This document shows, in pieces, positions 10,242 through 19,874 of a stretch of DNA of 64,000 nucleotides. Origin of the DNA: Vibrio sp. CDRSL-10 TSBA (GTDB lineage: Bacteria > Pseudomonadota > Gammaproteobacteria > Enterobacterales > Vibrionaceae); assembly GCA_039696685.1 (NCBI GenBank), contig CP155565.1, forward strand, positions 496,001-560,000, in the 5' to 3' direction. A program made the position numbers and the translations under genes. The notes under the pieces were generated by a model, which saw only the letters and a program-made list of their open reading frames with translations, made no database searches and was not told the origin of the DNA. Numbering within the stretch: position 1 is the first letter of the stretch; each line of letters opens with the position of its first letter.

Positions 10242-12552
10242 ATGAGCATTAAACAATACACAGGATCAGCCGGCGGGTGGGGCGCTTTGAAAAGTACTGC
10301 GCAACATCTGTTCAAAAGCAATAACGTCGCAAAAAACATCTCTAACCTGCTAAAGACCAACCAGGATCACGGATTTGACTGTCCAGGATGTGCCTGGGGC
10401 GAAAAACATGAACCGGGCCGCTTTCGTTTCTGTGAAAACGGCGCTAAAGCAGTCAATTGGGAAGCGACTTCACGCCGTGTCGGCGCTGATTTCTTCCAGC
10501 AATATTCGGTGAGTTGGCTTAATAAACAGAGTGATTATTTCCTCGAGTATCAGGGGCGTCTGGCAGAGCCGATGCGCTACAATGCAGAGACTGACCACTA
10601 TGAACCTGTCAGCTGGGATGAAGCGTTTGCGTTAATTGCCCGTCATCTCAATGCCCTGGACAACCCAAATCAGGCTGAATTCTACACTTCAGGCCGTGCC
10701 AGTAACGAAGCCGCCTTCTTATACCAGTTATTTGCCCGTCGTTTCGGTACCAATAATTTCCCGGACTGTTCCAACATGTGCCATGAAGCGACCGGTGTCG
10801 CTTTGTCTCGTACCATAGGTATTGGTAAAGGGACCGTAACTATTGATGACTTTGAAAAAGCGGATGCTATTTTCCTGTTTGGTCAAAACCCGGGCACTAA
10901 CCATCCGCGTATGCTGGAAACGCTGGCCGCGGCCTATAAGCGCGGCGCTCGTGTGGTCGCATTCAATAACCTCAAAGAGCGTGGCCTGGAGCGTTTTACC
11001 AATCCGCAAAGCCCGTTTGAAATGCTGAGTAACGGTTCAACGCCGACCACCAGCCACTATTTTATGCCTAAATTAGGCGGTGATATGGCCGTGGTTCGCG
11101 GTTTGGTTAAGATCCTGCTGGCCCGTCATGAACAGGCCCAGAGCCGTGGCGAATCCTTGTTTGATCTTGAATTCATCGCTCAGCATACCGAAGGGATGGA
11201 TGCCTACCTTGAACTGGTAAAAGCGACTTCATGGGAGACGATTCTGGAGCAATCCGGCCTGACTCAGAACGATCTCGAAGCGGCGGCTGATATTTATCAG
11301 GGGGCCAAGCGCGTTATTGTGACCTGGGCCATGGGAGTTACCCAGCACAAGCATTCAGTTGCGACTATTCAGGAACTGGTGAATCTGCAACTGCTGTTTG
11401 GTCATCTGGGTGAGAACGGGGCAGGTTTGTGTCCGGTACGCGGTCACTCAAATGTTCAGGGTGACCGTACTGTAGGTATCAATGAGAAACCACCTGCGTT
11501 GCTGCTGGAGAATATCGAAAAAGTGTTCGGCTTTGTTCCGCCGAAAGAGCATGGTCACAACGTTGTTAATGCTTTGCAAGCATTATATCGCGGTGACAGT
11601 AAAGTCTTTATCGGACTGGGTGGTAACCTGGTTGCAGCGGCCCCCGACACCGACCGTGTGGCCGAAGCGATGCGTAACAGCAATCTGACGGTAAATATTG
11701 CTACCAAACTTAACCGCAGCCACGTTAACCCGGGTAAAGACTCGCTGATTCTGCCTTGTCTTGGCCGTACAGATATCGACATGCAAGCCGCAGGACCGCA
11801 GAAAGTGACCGTTGAGGACTCGTTCTCTATGGTGCATGCATCATCAGGTCGTGTCGATATGGCCGGCGAGCAGATGCGTTCTGAGCCCGCGATCATCGCT
11901 GGTATCGCTAAAGCCACGCTGGGTGAAAACAATCCGGTAAACTGGCAGTCAATGGCGGACAATTACGACAACATTCGTGATCTGATTGAGCGTGTTATTC
12001 CAGGCTTCCAGGACTTCAACCAGCGTATTGAAGGTCCGGGTGGCTTCTATCTCGGTAACTCGGCACGTGACCATAACTGGAAAACGCCGAGTGGCAAAGC
12101 CCAAATCAGTACCAATGCGTTGCCGCAGTCGATTGTTCCGGTAAACACGGCGGCAATGACTAAGAAGCCGGTTTTCGTATTGCAGACTATGCGTTTCACA
12201 CGATCAATACAACACGACAGTGTATGGTATGAATGACCGTTACCGTGGTGTTTATGGTGAACGTAATATTATCTTTATGAATGAGAAAGACATTGAACAA
12301 CAGGGCTTTAAAGCTGGTGACCTGGTTGATGTCGAAACGCTGTGGACTGACAACACCAAACGGGAAATTTTTGGCTTCAAGATCGTTGCTTACAACATTC
12401 CGAAAGGAAACGTCGCAGCTTATTTCCCTGAAGCGAATGCGTTGATTCCGCTCGACAGTAAAGGCGATTTCAGTGATACCCCGACCTCAAAATCGATCGC
12501 AGTGCTGATAACACCGACCAAAGTCGCGCCGTTACTGGCCAGCGCACAGTAA
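10242..12552 (+). CDS. FdhF/YdeP-family molybdopterin oxidoreductase, frameshifted
   Basis: Large molybdenum- or tungsten-bis-MGD enzyme of the YdeP branch (formate dehydrogenase-like alpha subunit), repaired length 769 aa. Marks: N-terminal GGWGALKS, FDCPGCAW with only two cysteines of the usual Fe-S set, FYTSGRASNEAAFLYQ, FGQNPGTNHPRM, CPVRGHSNVQGDRTVGI, and a C-terminal molydopterin-binding domain with RYRGVYGER. The frame breaks at GTTTC 12193-12197; deleting one T gives TMRSHDQYNTTVYGMNDR. Context with fdhD and the formaldehyde-yielding betaine genes suggests oxidation of formate or formaldehyde, but the YdeP substrate is not settled. Confidence 0.85.
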
Positions 12553-12565
12553 ATGGTCAGATGAT

Positions 12566-12595
12566 AAAACCCACTTCACAGTGGGTTTTATTTTT
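12566..12595 (+). terminator. Intrinsic terminator after the YdeP-type gene
   Basis: Perfect arms AAAACCCACT and AGTGGGTTTT around TCAC, followed by ATTTTT. A textbook rho-independent terminator 14 bases after the stop. Confidence 0.9.
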
Positions 12596-12611
12596 CCGAC
12601 TAACCGCTTTC

Positions 12612-12730
12612 TACTTGAAGCTGCAGCGGTGTTGGCTGAATTCGTTCAGCCCCAATCACATTGTGCCTCTCAGCTCATGGGGAATTTACTCATTTTCCGC
12701 CTGCCTGTAACTCTAAGTAGTTTGGATATA
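12612..12730 (+). repeat. Long ERIC-like intergenic repeat
   Basis: Starts with the same 27 bases as the element at 5649 (TACTTGAAGCTGCAGCGGTG...) and ends GCCTGTAACTCTAAGTAGTT, which can pair with the start. In between is the ERIC-type centre; on the opposite strand it reads GATTGGGGCTGAACGAATTC, close to the ERIC consensus core. At 119 bases it is near the usual ERIC length. Confidence 0.75.
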
Positions 12731-12795
12731 TGCTGAGTAATAAATGCCTGCCTTTCGGTAAGGTTGCCACCTGAAGTCTGCAACTGGAGATCTTG

Positions 12796-13113
12796 ATGAA
12801 CATTTTTGAAGATATTCCCGATAAACTACCTGAAGAGCAATTTACCAATTTATGCCGCGGACAAACTATGCGTATCGAGCGTATTGTTTCTCACGGTCAT
12901 ACTTCCCCCCCGCAAGGTTGGTACGATCAAGATGCAGATGAATGGGTGATCGTCTTGTCCGGGCACGCCAGGCTCGAATTTGAAAATGGTGGTCTTCAGG
13001 AGTTGAATCCAGGCGATTACATCAATATTCCGGCACATGTTCGTCATCGGGTTGCCTATACTGACCCCGATGACGTGACAGTATGGCTGGCGGTATTCTA
13101 TCTGGCCGTCTAG
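12796..13113 (+). CDS. Small cupin-domain protein
   Basis: Single-domain cupin of 105 aa, cytoplasmic. The first cupin motif is around SHGHTSPPQGWYDQDADEWVIVL with metal-ligand candidates His, Asp/Glu; the second around NPGDYINIPAHVRHRV supplies the last His. The substrate is unknown. ATG 12796 was preferred over the in-frame TTG one codon earlier; GGAGATCT lies upstream. It stands alone between an ERIC repeat and a cyclase gene. Confidence 0.75.
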   Translation: MNIFEDIPDKLPEEQFTNLCRGQTMRIERIVSHGHTSPPQGWYDQDADEWVIVLSGHARLEFENGGLQELNPGDYINIPAHVRHRVAYTDPDDVTVWLAVFYLAV

Positions 13114-13288
13114 TTGTGAATCCTTTTATGGTATGTTGTGCGACTAAAGTTCACTAATTGGCGGTGAAAGTGAGCCTAAAAGATGCGAAATAGCGAAGAT
13201 AACAAATAAAACCATTCCGGTTTTATCGTATGAGCCGATATAATGTGCCTCATAACTCATATAACTCGTTAGATCTGGACTATAACCA

Positions 13289-15238
13289 GTGATCGCTTTT
13301 TTATCGCATCAACATTTTTACAGAGCATTATCAACCTTTGGGTATCCGGACTCTGTCCGTCGCCCGCAGACCTTTTACCCTTATTTACAGTCTGGCAAGT
13401 CACTGGTCAGATTAATGACATGCCTGCTGTTTCTCGTCTGCACACCTTTGTTTGCTCATTCTCATTTAGTTTTACAGGACAGCAGTGCCCGATCGATAGA
13501 CCTAAGTGGTAAAGCGCAATATTTCTACGACGCCTCAGGGCAGCTTTCTGTTGAGCAAATCCGTCAGATACCGCAAAAGTTCATCAATACCAGGGACACC
13601 CAGGAAATGAATTTTGGTTATCTCACCGGAGCGGTCTGGCTTAAGCTAGAGATTCAATCGGAGTTAAGCCGACAAGAGAACTGGGTGTTTGAGTTTCAGC
13701 ATGCCTATTTAAACAATGTCGATGCTTATTACGTGACGGACGGTAAAGTACAGTCTTTCCATGCCGGACGTTATGTGCCAATCGACCAATGGCCGTTGGC
13801 GGATCGCAAACCAGCTTTTCCGATTATCTTTAGTCCGCAACAAAACGTCACTATCTATATACGGGGTAAGGGCAATGCGGCGCTGGCGATGGGGGTTGAT
13901 CTGGTGGATCAGCAGGCTTACGCCCGATCCAGTAATCTTAATCTGATATTGTTGTCGCTCTACTACGGAGCACTGATTGCGCTTGGTTGTTATAACCTGC
14001 TGTTATTTTTCGGGATGCGACAGCGTATTTTCTTGCTTTACGCCAGTTTTGTCCTCACCTTTGCACTGGCCGCTGCGAGCATGAATGGCATTGCGAACTT
14101 GTTGCTGTGGCCGCAAGCAGCGGAAGCGGCAGATAAAGTGCTGCCGACTGGTTTCAGTATTTCCGCGACGCTTGCTGTCATGTTTGCACGTCGTTTTCTC
14201 AGCCTGGACAGCTATGCTCCGCGTTGGGATAAGCTATTGCAAGTGGTGACCGTTTTGTGGGGCGGATGTGTGTGTGCCACCATGTTGGTTAACAGCCAGA
14301 CTGCGATTGAAATCATGTCTGTACAGGCGGTACTGACGACAATCACGCTATTGTCTGCCGGTATTGCTGCGGTGCGTCTGAATGTTCCGGCGGCCCGGTT
14401 ATTTGTTCTGGCCTGGAGTCTGCTGCTGGTGGGAACGTCCTTACTTTCTATTCGTAATACCGGTTTGATCCCATCTAACTTTTTTACCGTGTTTAGTATG
14501 CAGATTGGTTCGGTGGTTGAGATGCTGTTGCTATCTTTTGCTCTGGCGGCAAAATTCAACGATATGAAACGGCAAAAAGAGCGCGCGCAGGCTGAACTGT
14601 TGAAAACCCTCACTGAGCAGGAAAAAGTGCTGGAGACCCGGGTGGTGGAACGCACTACTGAGCTGGAGCAGGCGAAACGGCAACTGGAAGTATTTGTCAC
14701 CCGGGACAGCCTGACCGGTGTGCTCAACCGGCGTGGCCTGGATCGCTGTTTTGACCAGATGAAACTGCGCTTTACCCGCCCCGGTCATACGATTGCCGTT
14801 ATGCTGATTGATTTGGATGAATTCAAGCCGGTCAATGACCAGCACGGACACCAGGCTGGCGATATACTGCTACGCCAAATAGCGCAGCGGATGCAAAGTA
14901 CGCTAGGGAACACGGCGTGTCTGGGCCGTCTTGGCGGCGATGAGTTTGTGGTTATCATTGACGGGGATGAGATTGAATCGCTTACTGAACTGCAGGCTAA
15001 AGGCCGGCAGCTACTGGAAGCGATGGCCCAGCCGGTTTTTGTGGCGCCTGATGTCGTCGTTCAGGTTAAGGCCAGTATTGGTATTTATTACTGTCAAATC
15101 GCTAATCATCAGTTTTCCTCTGCACTACGTAATGCCGATATGGCCATGTATCAGGTTAAACATCGCAGCAAAAATGATATTCAGCTAATCAGCGATGCTG
15201 ACGGGGAAGGAATGGCTTTGCCTGAGCAACACGCCTGA
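13289..15238 (+). CDS. Diguanylate cyclase with 7TMR-DISM sensory module
   Basis: Membrane-bound c-di-GMP synthase of up to 649 aa. Domains: possible signal segment (MTCLLFLVCTPLFA, starting 13415), periplasmic 7TMR-DISMED2 beta domain to about residue 210, seven helices (210-430), a short coiled coil (QKERAQAELLKTLTEQEK), and a C-terminal GGDEF domain. The active loop reads RLGGDEF, so catalysis should be intact. GTG 13289 is the longest start; ATG 13415 would put the signal peptide at the N-terminus and I consider it equally likely. Confidence 0.88.
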   Translation: MIAFLSHQHFYRALSTFGYPDSVRRPQTFYPYLQSGKSLVRLMTCLLFLVCTPLFAHSHLVLQDSSARSIDLSGKAQYFYDASGQLSVEQIRQIPQKFINTRDTQEMNFGYLTGAVWLKLEIQSELSRQENWVFEFQHAYLNNVDAYYVTDGKVQSFHAGRYVPIDQWPLADRKPAFPIIFSPQQNVTIYIRGKGNAALAMGVDLVDQQAYARSSNLNLILLSLYYGALIALGCYNLLLFFGMRQRIFLLYASFVLTFALAAASMNGIANLLLWPQAAEAADKVLPTGFSISATLAVMFARRFLSLDSYAPRWDKLLQVVTVLWGGCVCATMLVNSQTAIEIMSVQAVLTTITLLSAGIAAVRLNVPAARLFVLAWSLLLVGTSLLSIRNTGLIPSNFFTVFSMQIGSVVEMLLLSFALAAKFNDMKRQKERAQAELLKTLTEQEKVLETRVVERTTELEQAKRQLEVFVTRDSLTGVLNRRGLDRCFDQMKLRFTRPGHTIAVMLIDLDEFKPVNDQHGHQAGDILLRQIAQRMQSTLGNTACLGRLGGDEFVVIIDGDEIESLTELQAKGRQLLEAMAQPVFVAPDVVVQVKASIGIYYCQIANHQFSSALRNADMAMYQVKHRSKNDIQLISDADGEGMALPEQHA

Positions 15239-15352
15239 TTTCTGCTCAGGTGCTTTTGTGTTTCAGCTGGCTGTGTTAATTCGTGAGATTGTTCATTCGC
15301 TCAGACAGCTGAGTTAGCTAACCGTAGTGAATAACAAATTAAGGATTGGCGG

Positions 15353-16147
15353 TTACTGGCCAACGGCGAGTGCAAAACGCTGATTGACTGCCTCGGGCTG
15401 GCCAAGGTAATAGCCCTGATAGCCAAAGAGACCAAGTGCAGTCATTGCCTGAAATTGTTGCTCTGTTTCAATGCCTTCCGCTATGACGACGGCATGATTG
15501 TCACGAGCGGTTTGTACGGCACTCAGCAGCGGCGCCTGCATTCCAGCCATGTAATCGGCCAGCAGCTGCCTGTCCAGTTTTATGATGTCCGGGTTGAGCA
15601 GCGTCACGCGTTCGGCTGTTGATGCGTGACAACCAAAGTCATCGATCGCTATCTGATAGCCAAGATTCGACAGCCACTGGGCGGTCATCTGTAAACGCTG
15701 ATCGCTGTCCGAATCGACTTCAATGAATTCCATCACGATCTGCGAAGGGCTCAGTCCTAACCCTCTTACCTTGTGCGTCAAATCTTTGTGATGCTGCTCT
15801 TGCTCAATGGACGATCCGCAGAGCGGCAAGGTATTCAAAAATAATTTACCCGTACGGTGTGGCGATATAGCGAAGTTGTGCAGATGCAACATGCGGCTCA
15901 GATATTCGATGTTCATCTTATCAGCCAGCGAAACGCCTTCAGAGTGGAAAAATAGCTCCGGTCTGAGAGCTGAGCCATCGGGCAGATAGATTCGCAGCAG
16001 AGCTTCGACCCCGATGACCCGGTGATGACGGGTGACAATCGGCTGAAAGACACTGTGTAAAGTGAAGTGACGATAATGCGCAACGTAGCGGCCGTCGTCG
16101 CAGTAAAACAAGCGTTGTTTAAGTGGCACGGAATTAGGGCTAAGCAT
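15353..16147 (-). CDS. EAL-domain c-di-GMP phosphodiesterase, stand-alone
   Basis: Cytoplasmic single-domain enzyme, 264 aa, that linearises c-di-GMP. Catalytic signature residues are present: GVEALLRI (EAL), LNTLPL (Asn), MEFIEV (Glu), DDFGCH (Asp-Asp), IIKLDR (Lys) and AEGIET (Glu). There is no sensory domain. It lies convergent to the cyclase upstream, an opposing pair. The N-terminal 25 residues may mediate partner contact. Confidence 0.88.
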   Translation of the reverse strand: MLSPNSVPLKQRLFYCDDGRYVAHYRHFTLHSVFQPIVTRHHRVIGVEALLRIYLPDGSALRPELFFHSEGVSLADKMNIEYLSRMLHLHNFAISPHRTGKLFLNTLPLCGSSIEQEQHHKDLTHKVRGLGLSPSQIVMEFIEVDSDSDQRLQMTAQWLSNLGYQIAIDDFGCHASTAERVTLLNPDIIKLDRQLLADYMAGMQAPLLSAVQTARDNHAVVIAEGIETEQQFQAMTALGLFGYQGYYLGQPEAVNQRFALAVGQ

Positions 16148-16356
16148 ACTGCTGTTTTGAATCCTGTCTTACTCACGAAACGCTTAATGTTGTCCGGCAT
16201 AGAGGGTGTTTACTCAGCGTCTTTTAGGCTGTTTGTGAGTTTAGTTCACTGTTTTTGAACAGTTAATATTTAATAACTCAACATTAAACAGTCGCTTAAT
16301 TGCACTTTTATGAAAATGAAACAGTAAATCGATGAAACGACAGCAATGCAAAATAG

Positions 16357-17121
16357 CTATCGTTCGTCGAAGAAATCTTTATTGCGGATATAACGGCTCA
16401 TTAAATGGTATGAGAACGGGCGGATTAACCAAGACACCAGTGAACGGCCGAGACGGATAAAGGTTGGGGTGTTTTCGTAAATTTTGCCGTTATGCAGCCA
16501 CAACATCTTGCCGACGTGCCAGTAGTACAAAGGAATGGGCGGTAAAAAAGTGACAATATCGAGGTCGCAGCAAACCCGGTAGGTTCGATTGGCCAGTTGA
16601 TAGCGTTGATAGAAACGGTAGCCGCCGATAGCGGGCTGACCAAAGGTGACGACGCGTTTGATCGAAAGCGGATAGCGGGTTTCAAGCATATCCGCCAGAA
16701 CGCATCCGATGGCGCCGCCGGAAGAGTGGCCGGTTATGGTTATCCGTTTACCTTGTTCAATCAGCGGGATCACATAGCTGAGCAGACGTTCAAATACCGA
16801 TAAACCGAGTTTGTCCTTGTTATAGCCAGGCTGGCTTTCCTGGCACATCAGATAGTGAAAACCGGCATGAACCGGATAGTTGAGTCCTAAATTGCGGGTG
16901 TGCTTTTTCCACATGGCCAGGTTAAGTAACCAGTCTGCGACGGAATGGGAACCTTTGATGACGACAATCGCTTCTTCATCGCGCTTACTCCACAGCACTC
17001 GCATCATGATTTTACCGTGCCGGTTGTAAATGATCCTTTGTCCGTTCGGATCAAACCCATAATTGGTCTGTTTGAACACCCTTGGATAGGCAAGGTTACA
17101 CAGAAACGGCGTAGCGTTCAT
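16357..17121 (-). CDS. Class 3 lipase family protein
   Basis: Alpha/beta-hydrolase of the lipase_3 family, 254 aa. The nucleophile elbow TGHSSGGAIG (GxSxG) is near residue 128, after a DWLLNLAMWKKH segment typical of the family. Candidate Asp (DLDIVTFLPP) and His (WHVGK) complete the triad. No cleavable signal peptide is visible, so export is unproven. Substrate unknown. Confidence 0.8.
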   Translation of the reverse strand: MNATPFLCNLAYPRVFKQTNYGFDPNGQRIIYNRHGKIMMRVLWSKRDEEAIVVIKGSHSVADWLLNLAMWKKHTRNLGLNYPVHAGFHYLMCQESQPGYNKDKLGLSVFERLLSYVIPLIEQGKRITITGHSSGGAIGCVLADMLETRYPLSIKRVVTFGQPAIGGYRFYQRYQLANRTYRVCCDLDIVTFLPPIPLYYWHVGKMLWLHNGKIYENTPTFIRLGRSLVSWLIRPFSYHLMSRYIRNKDFFDER

Positions 17122-17351
17122 ATTGATAGCGCTTAAGGCTTCTCACTTTGCTTCGGCGATAATGACAGTTCGACTCACTATGCGTGACAAGTGTGAAACT
17201 TGTGTGAACGATGCCACCTCCGGGGTGGCAATCCCATGGGCACACCTGATTTAACAGGAAACAGGTGTTAACAGAAAATCAGAACTTAATAGAAAAACAG
17301 GGACTAATAGAAAAAGAGACTAATAGCAGCACCTGAGGACGTAACGCACGG

Positions 17352-17987
17352 TTACGCCCATTGCAGTACTGCATACAGCTGGATGTATTTTCTCACCAGT
17401 TGCTGGTTATTGGAGCGCTTGAGAGGATGACCAAACTTTACGTAACAGGGGCTGATATTGAAATGGTGATCTAAAGCCTGGGTCAGTTGTGATTCGCTCT
17501 CATATAAAGTAATGCCCTGAGCACTGTACTCATCGATTTCGTCGGGCAGTTGACCTGTCCACCAGTGCAGCAGCTCCCGGCTACGATGGCTGCGGCTTAT
17601 CCAATGGTCGGTCAACAGCAACAGCAGATCATTCGGCTGAATGGCGAAGGCATACTCCTGCTTCCACTGAATGATGTCATGCATGAGTTTGTCACGGCAG
17701 GTTTTGCCTGCGCTGACCATGTGATGAGTCAGAACCCAGACCGTGCCTGCGTCGCTGCTGATGCGGTAGTGATGTGGCTGGTCAGTCTGAAGTACAGACT
17801 CAATCGGCGCATAATCACACTGATGACCGAATTCGGTCAGTGTGCGTGCCAGCCTTCGCGCGAAGGCCAGTCCCAGATGATGTTCACTCATTCCCTGATT
17901 GTGAATCGTCGGGTAGTGCTTTTCACACAGCTTTAAACAGTCTGTCTGGAACTCATTGACACTTTGGGTAAGAATGTCCAGTAACAA
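17352..17987 (-). CDS. Uncharacterised 211-aa protein
   Basis: No family recognised. A soluble, His- and Gln-rich protein without signal peptide or membrane helices; the centre (NDLLLLLTDHWISRSHRSRELLHWW) looks like a compact alpha/beta core. It has a start preceded by AGGAGAACAACT and codon use like its neighbours, so it is probably real. It is co-oriented with the lipase gene, 230 bases upstream of it, with a GCCACC/GGTGGC hairpin between. Confidence 0.6.
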   Translation of the reverse strand: MLLDILTQSVNEFQTDCLKLCEKHYPTIHNQGMSEHHLGLAFARRLARTLTEFGHQCDYAPIESVLQTDQPHHYRISSDAGTVWVLTHHMVSAGKTCRDKLMHDIIQWKQEYAFAIQPNDLLLLLTDHWISRSHRSRELLHWWTGQLPDEIDEYSAQGITLYESESQLTQALDHHFNISPCYVKFGHPLKRSNNQQLVRKYIQLYAVLQWA

Positions 17988-18569
17988 GTAGTTGTTCTCC
18001 TTTACGAAAGCACAGCTAGACTACCACAGTTCCTCATTGCCAATAGTGACAATCCATCACTTCTTGATCTTTTGCAGCTTTATCCGTTGTGCGGCAAAGC
18101 GTTTGATTAATAATTAGCCGCTCTGCGTTATTTCCGAATAGTTATGTGCCATAAGTGAGCCATCCAAGAGCCAGCAGAGGCGCAGTGAGGACTGCCCCCT
18201 TAAATCATACTGAAGCCTGATAAATTCGCGCGAGTTATCACGAAAAATGTGCAGCCAGCGCTTCACATTATCATTGTTTGTCAGAGTTTGTTACAAATAA
18301 CCAACCCGGTTTCATCAAAGTAAACGCACATCATACGCATGATGGAGATGCGATGAAAAAAACAGCGACGATGAATTAAGTCTATCATTTTGAAATAAAA
18401 AGTGATTTCATTGTGTTACGCGATGAATGTTTTACTTCAAAAAAATTGAACGACTTCATCAAAGTACCTGTCTATTCGTGACCCTAATATTCAGAAATAC
18501 TCTGTTGCGAATATGTTGTAGTTCACTGATTGGACTAATTTATTCTGATTACCAGTAAAGAGAGAAGAA
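17988..18569. other. 580-base intergenic region
   Basis: Between divergent genes. AT-rich toward the right, where it should hold the cytochrome b561 promoter. The motif CATCATACGCATGATG near 18330 is an imperfect palindrome. No open frame, RNA gene or repeat was recognised. Confidence 0.35.
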
Positions 18570-19110
18570 ATGAGTACTGAAGTAACCCATTACAACCGAA
18601 CCTTACAGATGATTCACTGGCTATCTGCTATCGTGGTGATAGGGATGTTTGCAGTTGGTATCTGGATGGTGGACCTGTCTTACTACAGTACGTGGTATCA
18701 GGAAGCGCCACATCTGCACAAATCGGTCGGTATCTTACTGGCGGCCCTGACCATCTTCCGTATTGTCTGGAAAGCAGTGACGTTGTCACCAAAAATAGAC
18801 GGTGCGGCCTGGGAAAAAGTGTCAGCAAAACTGGCGCACGGCTTTATTTATCTGGATTTAATCGTTCTCTTCGTCTCCGGGTATCTTATTTCAACCGAAG
18901 ACGGACGCGGTATTGACGTATTCAACTGGTTCTCGGTTTCCTGGTGCTGGTGCTCTGTTCGACGGACAGTCAGATTTGGCCGGGTTAATCCATGTTTATG
19001 CAGCTTGGACGCTGATCGGGGTAGCGGTACTACACGCACTGGCAGCATTGAAGCACCATTTTATCAATAAAGATAATACGCTACGCAAAATGATAGGAGC
19101 ATCAAAATGA
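18570..19110 (+). CDS. Cytochrome b561 (CybB-like), frameshifted
   Basis: Four-helix di-heme b cytochrome of the inner membrane, repaired 179 aa, that oxidises quinol and can reduce superoxide or other acceptors. Histidines that would bind heme sit in MIHWLSA, APHLHKSVG, GLIHVYAAW and VAVLHALAALKHH. The frame breaks at GTTTC 18936-18940; removing one T gives FNWFSVPGAGALFDGQSD. Its stop overlaps the yceI start by four bases, the usual cybB-yceI pairing. Confidence 0.88.
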
Positions 19111-19676
19111 AAAAGACGTTATTGGCATCTGGCCTGGCACTGGCTATGGCACTACCATTCGGTGCAAGCGCAGCGGACTACGTGATTGACACGAAGGGAG
19201 CTCACGCGTCAATCAACTTCAAAGTCAGCCACCTGGGTTACAGCTTTACTATGGGGCGTTTCAATACGTTCAGTGGTGACTTCTCTTACGATCCAGCCAA
19301 CGTTGAAGCATCAAAAGTTTCGGTAACTGTTGATACGACCAGTCTGGATTCTAACCACGCAGAGCGTGATAAACACATTCGCAGCGCAGATTTTATTGAT
19401 GCAGCGAAATACTCAACCGCAACTTTCACCAGCACTAAAGTGGTTGATAAAGGTGACGGCAAACTGGCTGTAACCGGTGACCTGACACTGCATGGTCAAA
19501 CTAAACCAATCACTATCGATGCTGAATTCATCGGTGCGGGTCAAGACCCTTGGGGTGGTGAGCGCGCTGGTTTTGTCGGTACGACTCGCCTTGAGTTGAA
19601 AGACTTCAACATCGCCGAGATGGGACCGACAACTTACGCGGACATGGAACTTTACATCGAAGGTGTGAAGCAATAA
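19107..19676 (+). CDS. yceI: YceI-family periplasmic isoprenoid-binding protein
   Basis: Lipocalin-like protein, 189 aa, with a signal peptide (MKKTLLASGLALAMALPFGASA) that probably directs it to the periplasm, where the family binds isoprenoid or quinone-type lipids. Family marks: INFKVSHLGYSFTMGRFNTF near the mature N-terminus, DSNHAERDKHIRSADF and GDLTLHGQTKPI. Translationally coupled to the cytochrome gene by the ATGA overlap, so the two products likely act together. Confidence 0.92.
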   Translation: MKKTLLASGLALAMALPFGASAADYVIDTKGAHASINFKVSHLGYSFTMGRFNTFSGDFSYDPANVEASKVSVTVDTTSLDSNHAERDKHIRSADFIDAAKYSTATFTSTKVVDKGDGKLAVTGDLTLHGQTKPITIDAEFIGAGQDPWGGERAGFVGTTRLELKDFNIAEMGPTTYADMELYIEGVKQ

Positions 19677-19759
19677 GTGTCTGACAGATCAGAGCCGCTA
19701 TGAAGCTGATTTACGCGCATGCGAGTGATGCTAAAAGCCGACGGATGTAAATAGTAGAT

Positions 19760-19787
19760 AAAGCCCCTGACGGGGCTTTATCTTTTT
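19760..19787 (+). terminator. Intrinsic terminator after yceI
   Basis: Perfect arms AAAGCCCC and GGGGCTTT around TGAC, followed by ATCTTTTT. Confidence 0.9.
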
Positions 19788-19822
19788 GTGCAATTTCACG
19801 CTCATCAATAAAACTTAAGCTG

Positions 19823-19850
19823 GCTATCAGCTATCAACTATCAGTTATCA
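19823..19850. repeat. Heptamer tandem repeat
   Basis: Four consecutive 7-base units of the type (G/A)(C/T)TATCA: GCTATCA, GCTATCA, ACTATCA, GTTATCA. It lies between the yceI terminator and the end of the minus-strand FNT-CBS gene. Function unknown. Confidence 0.55.
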
Positions 19851-19874
19851 GCTAAGTACCGATGCGCAGTCATA

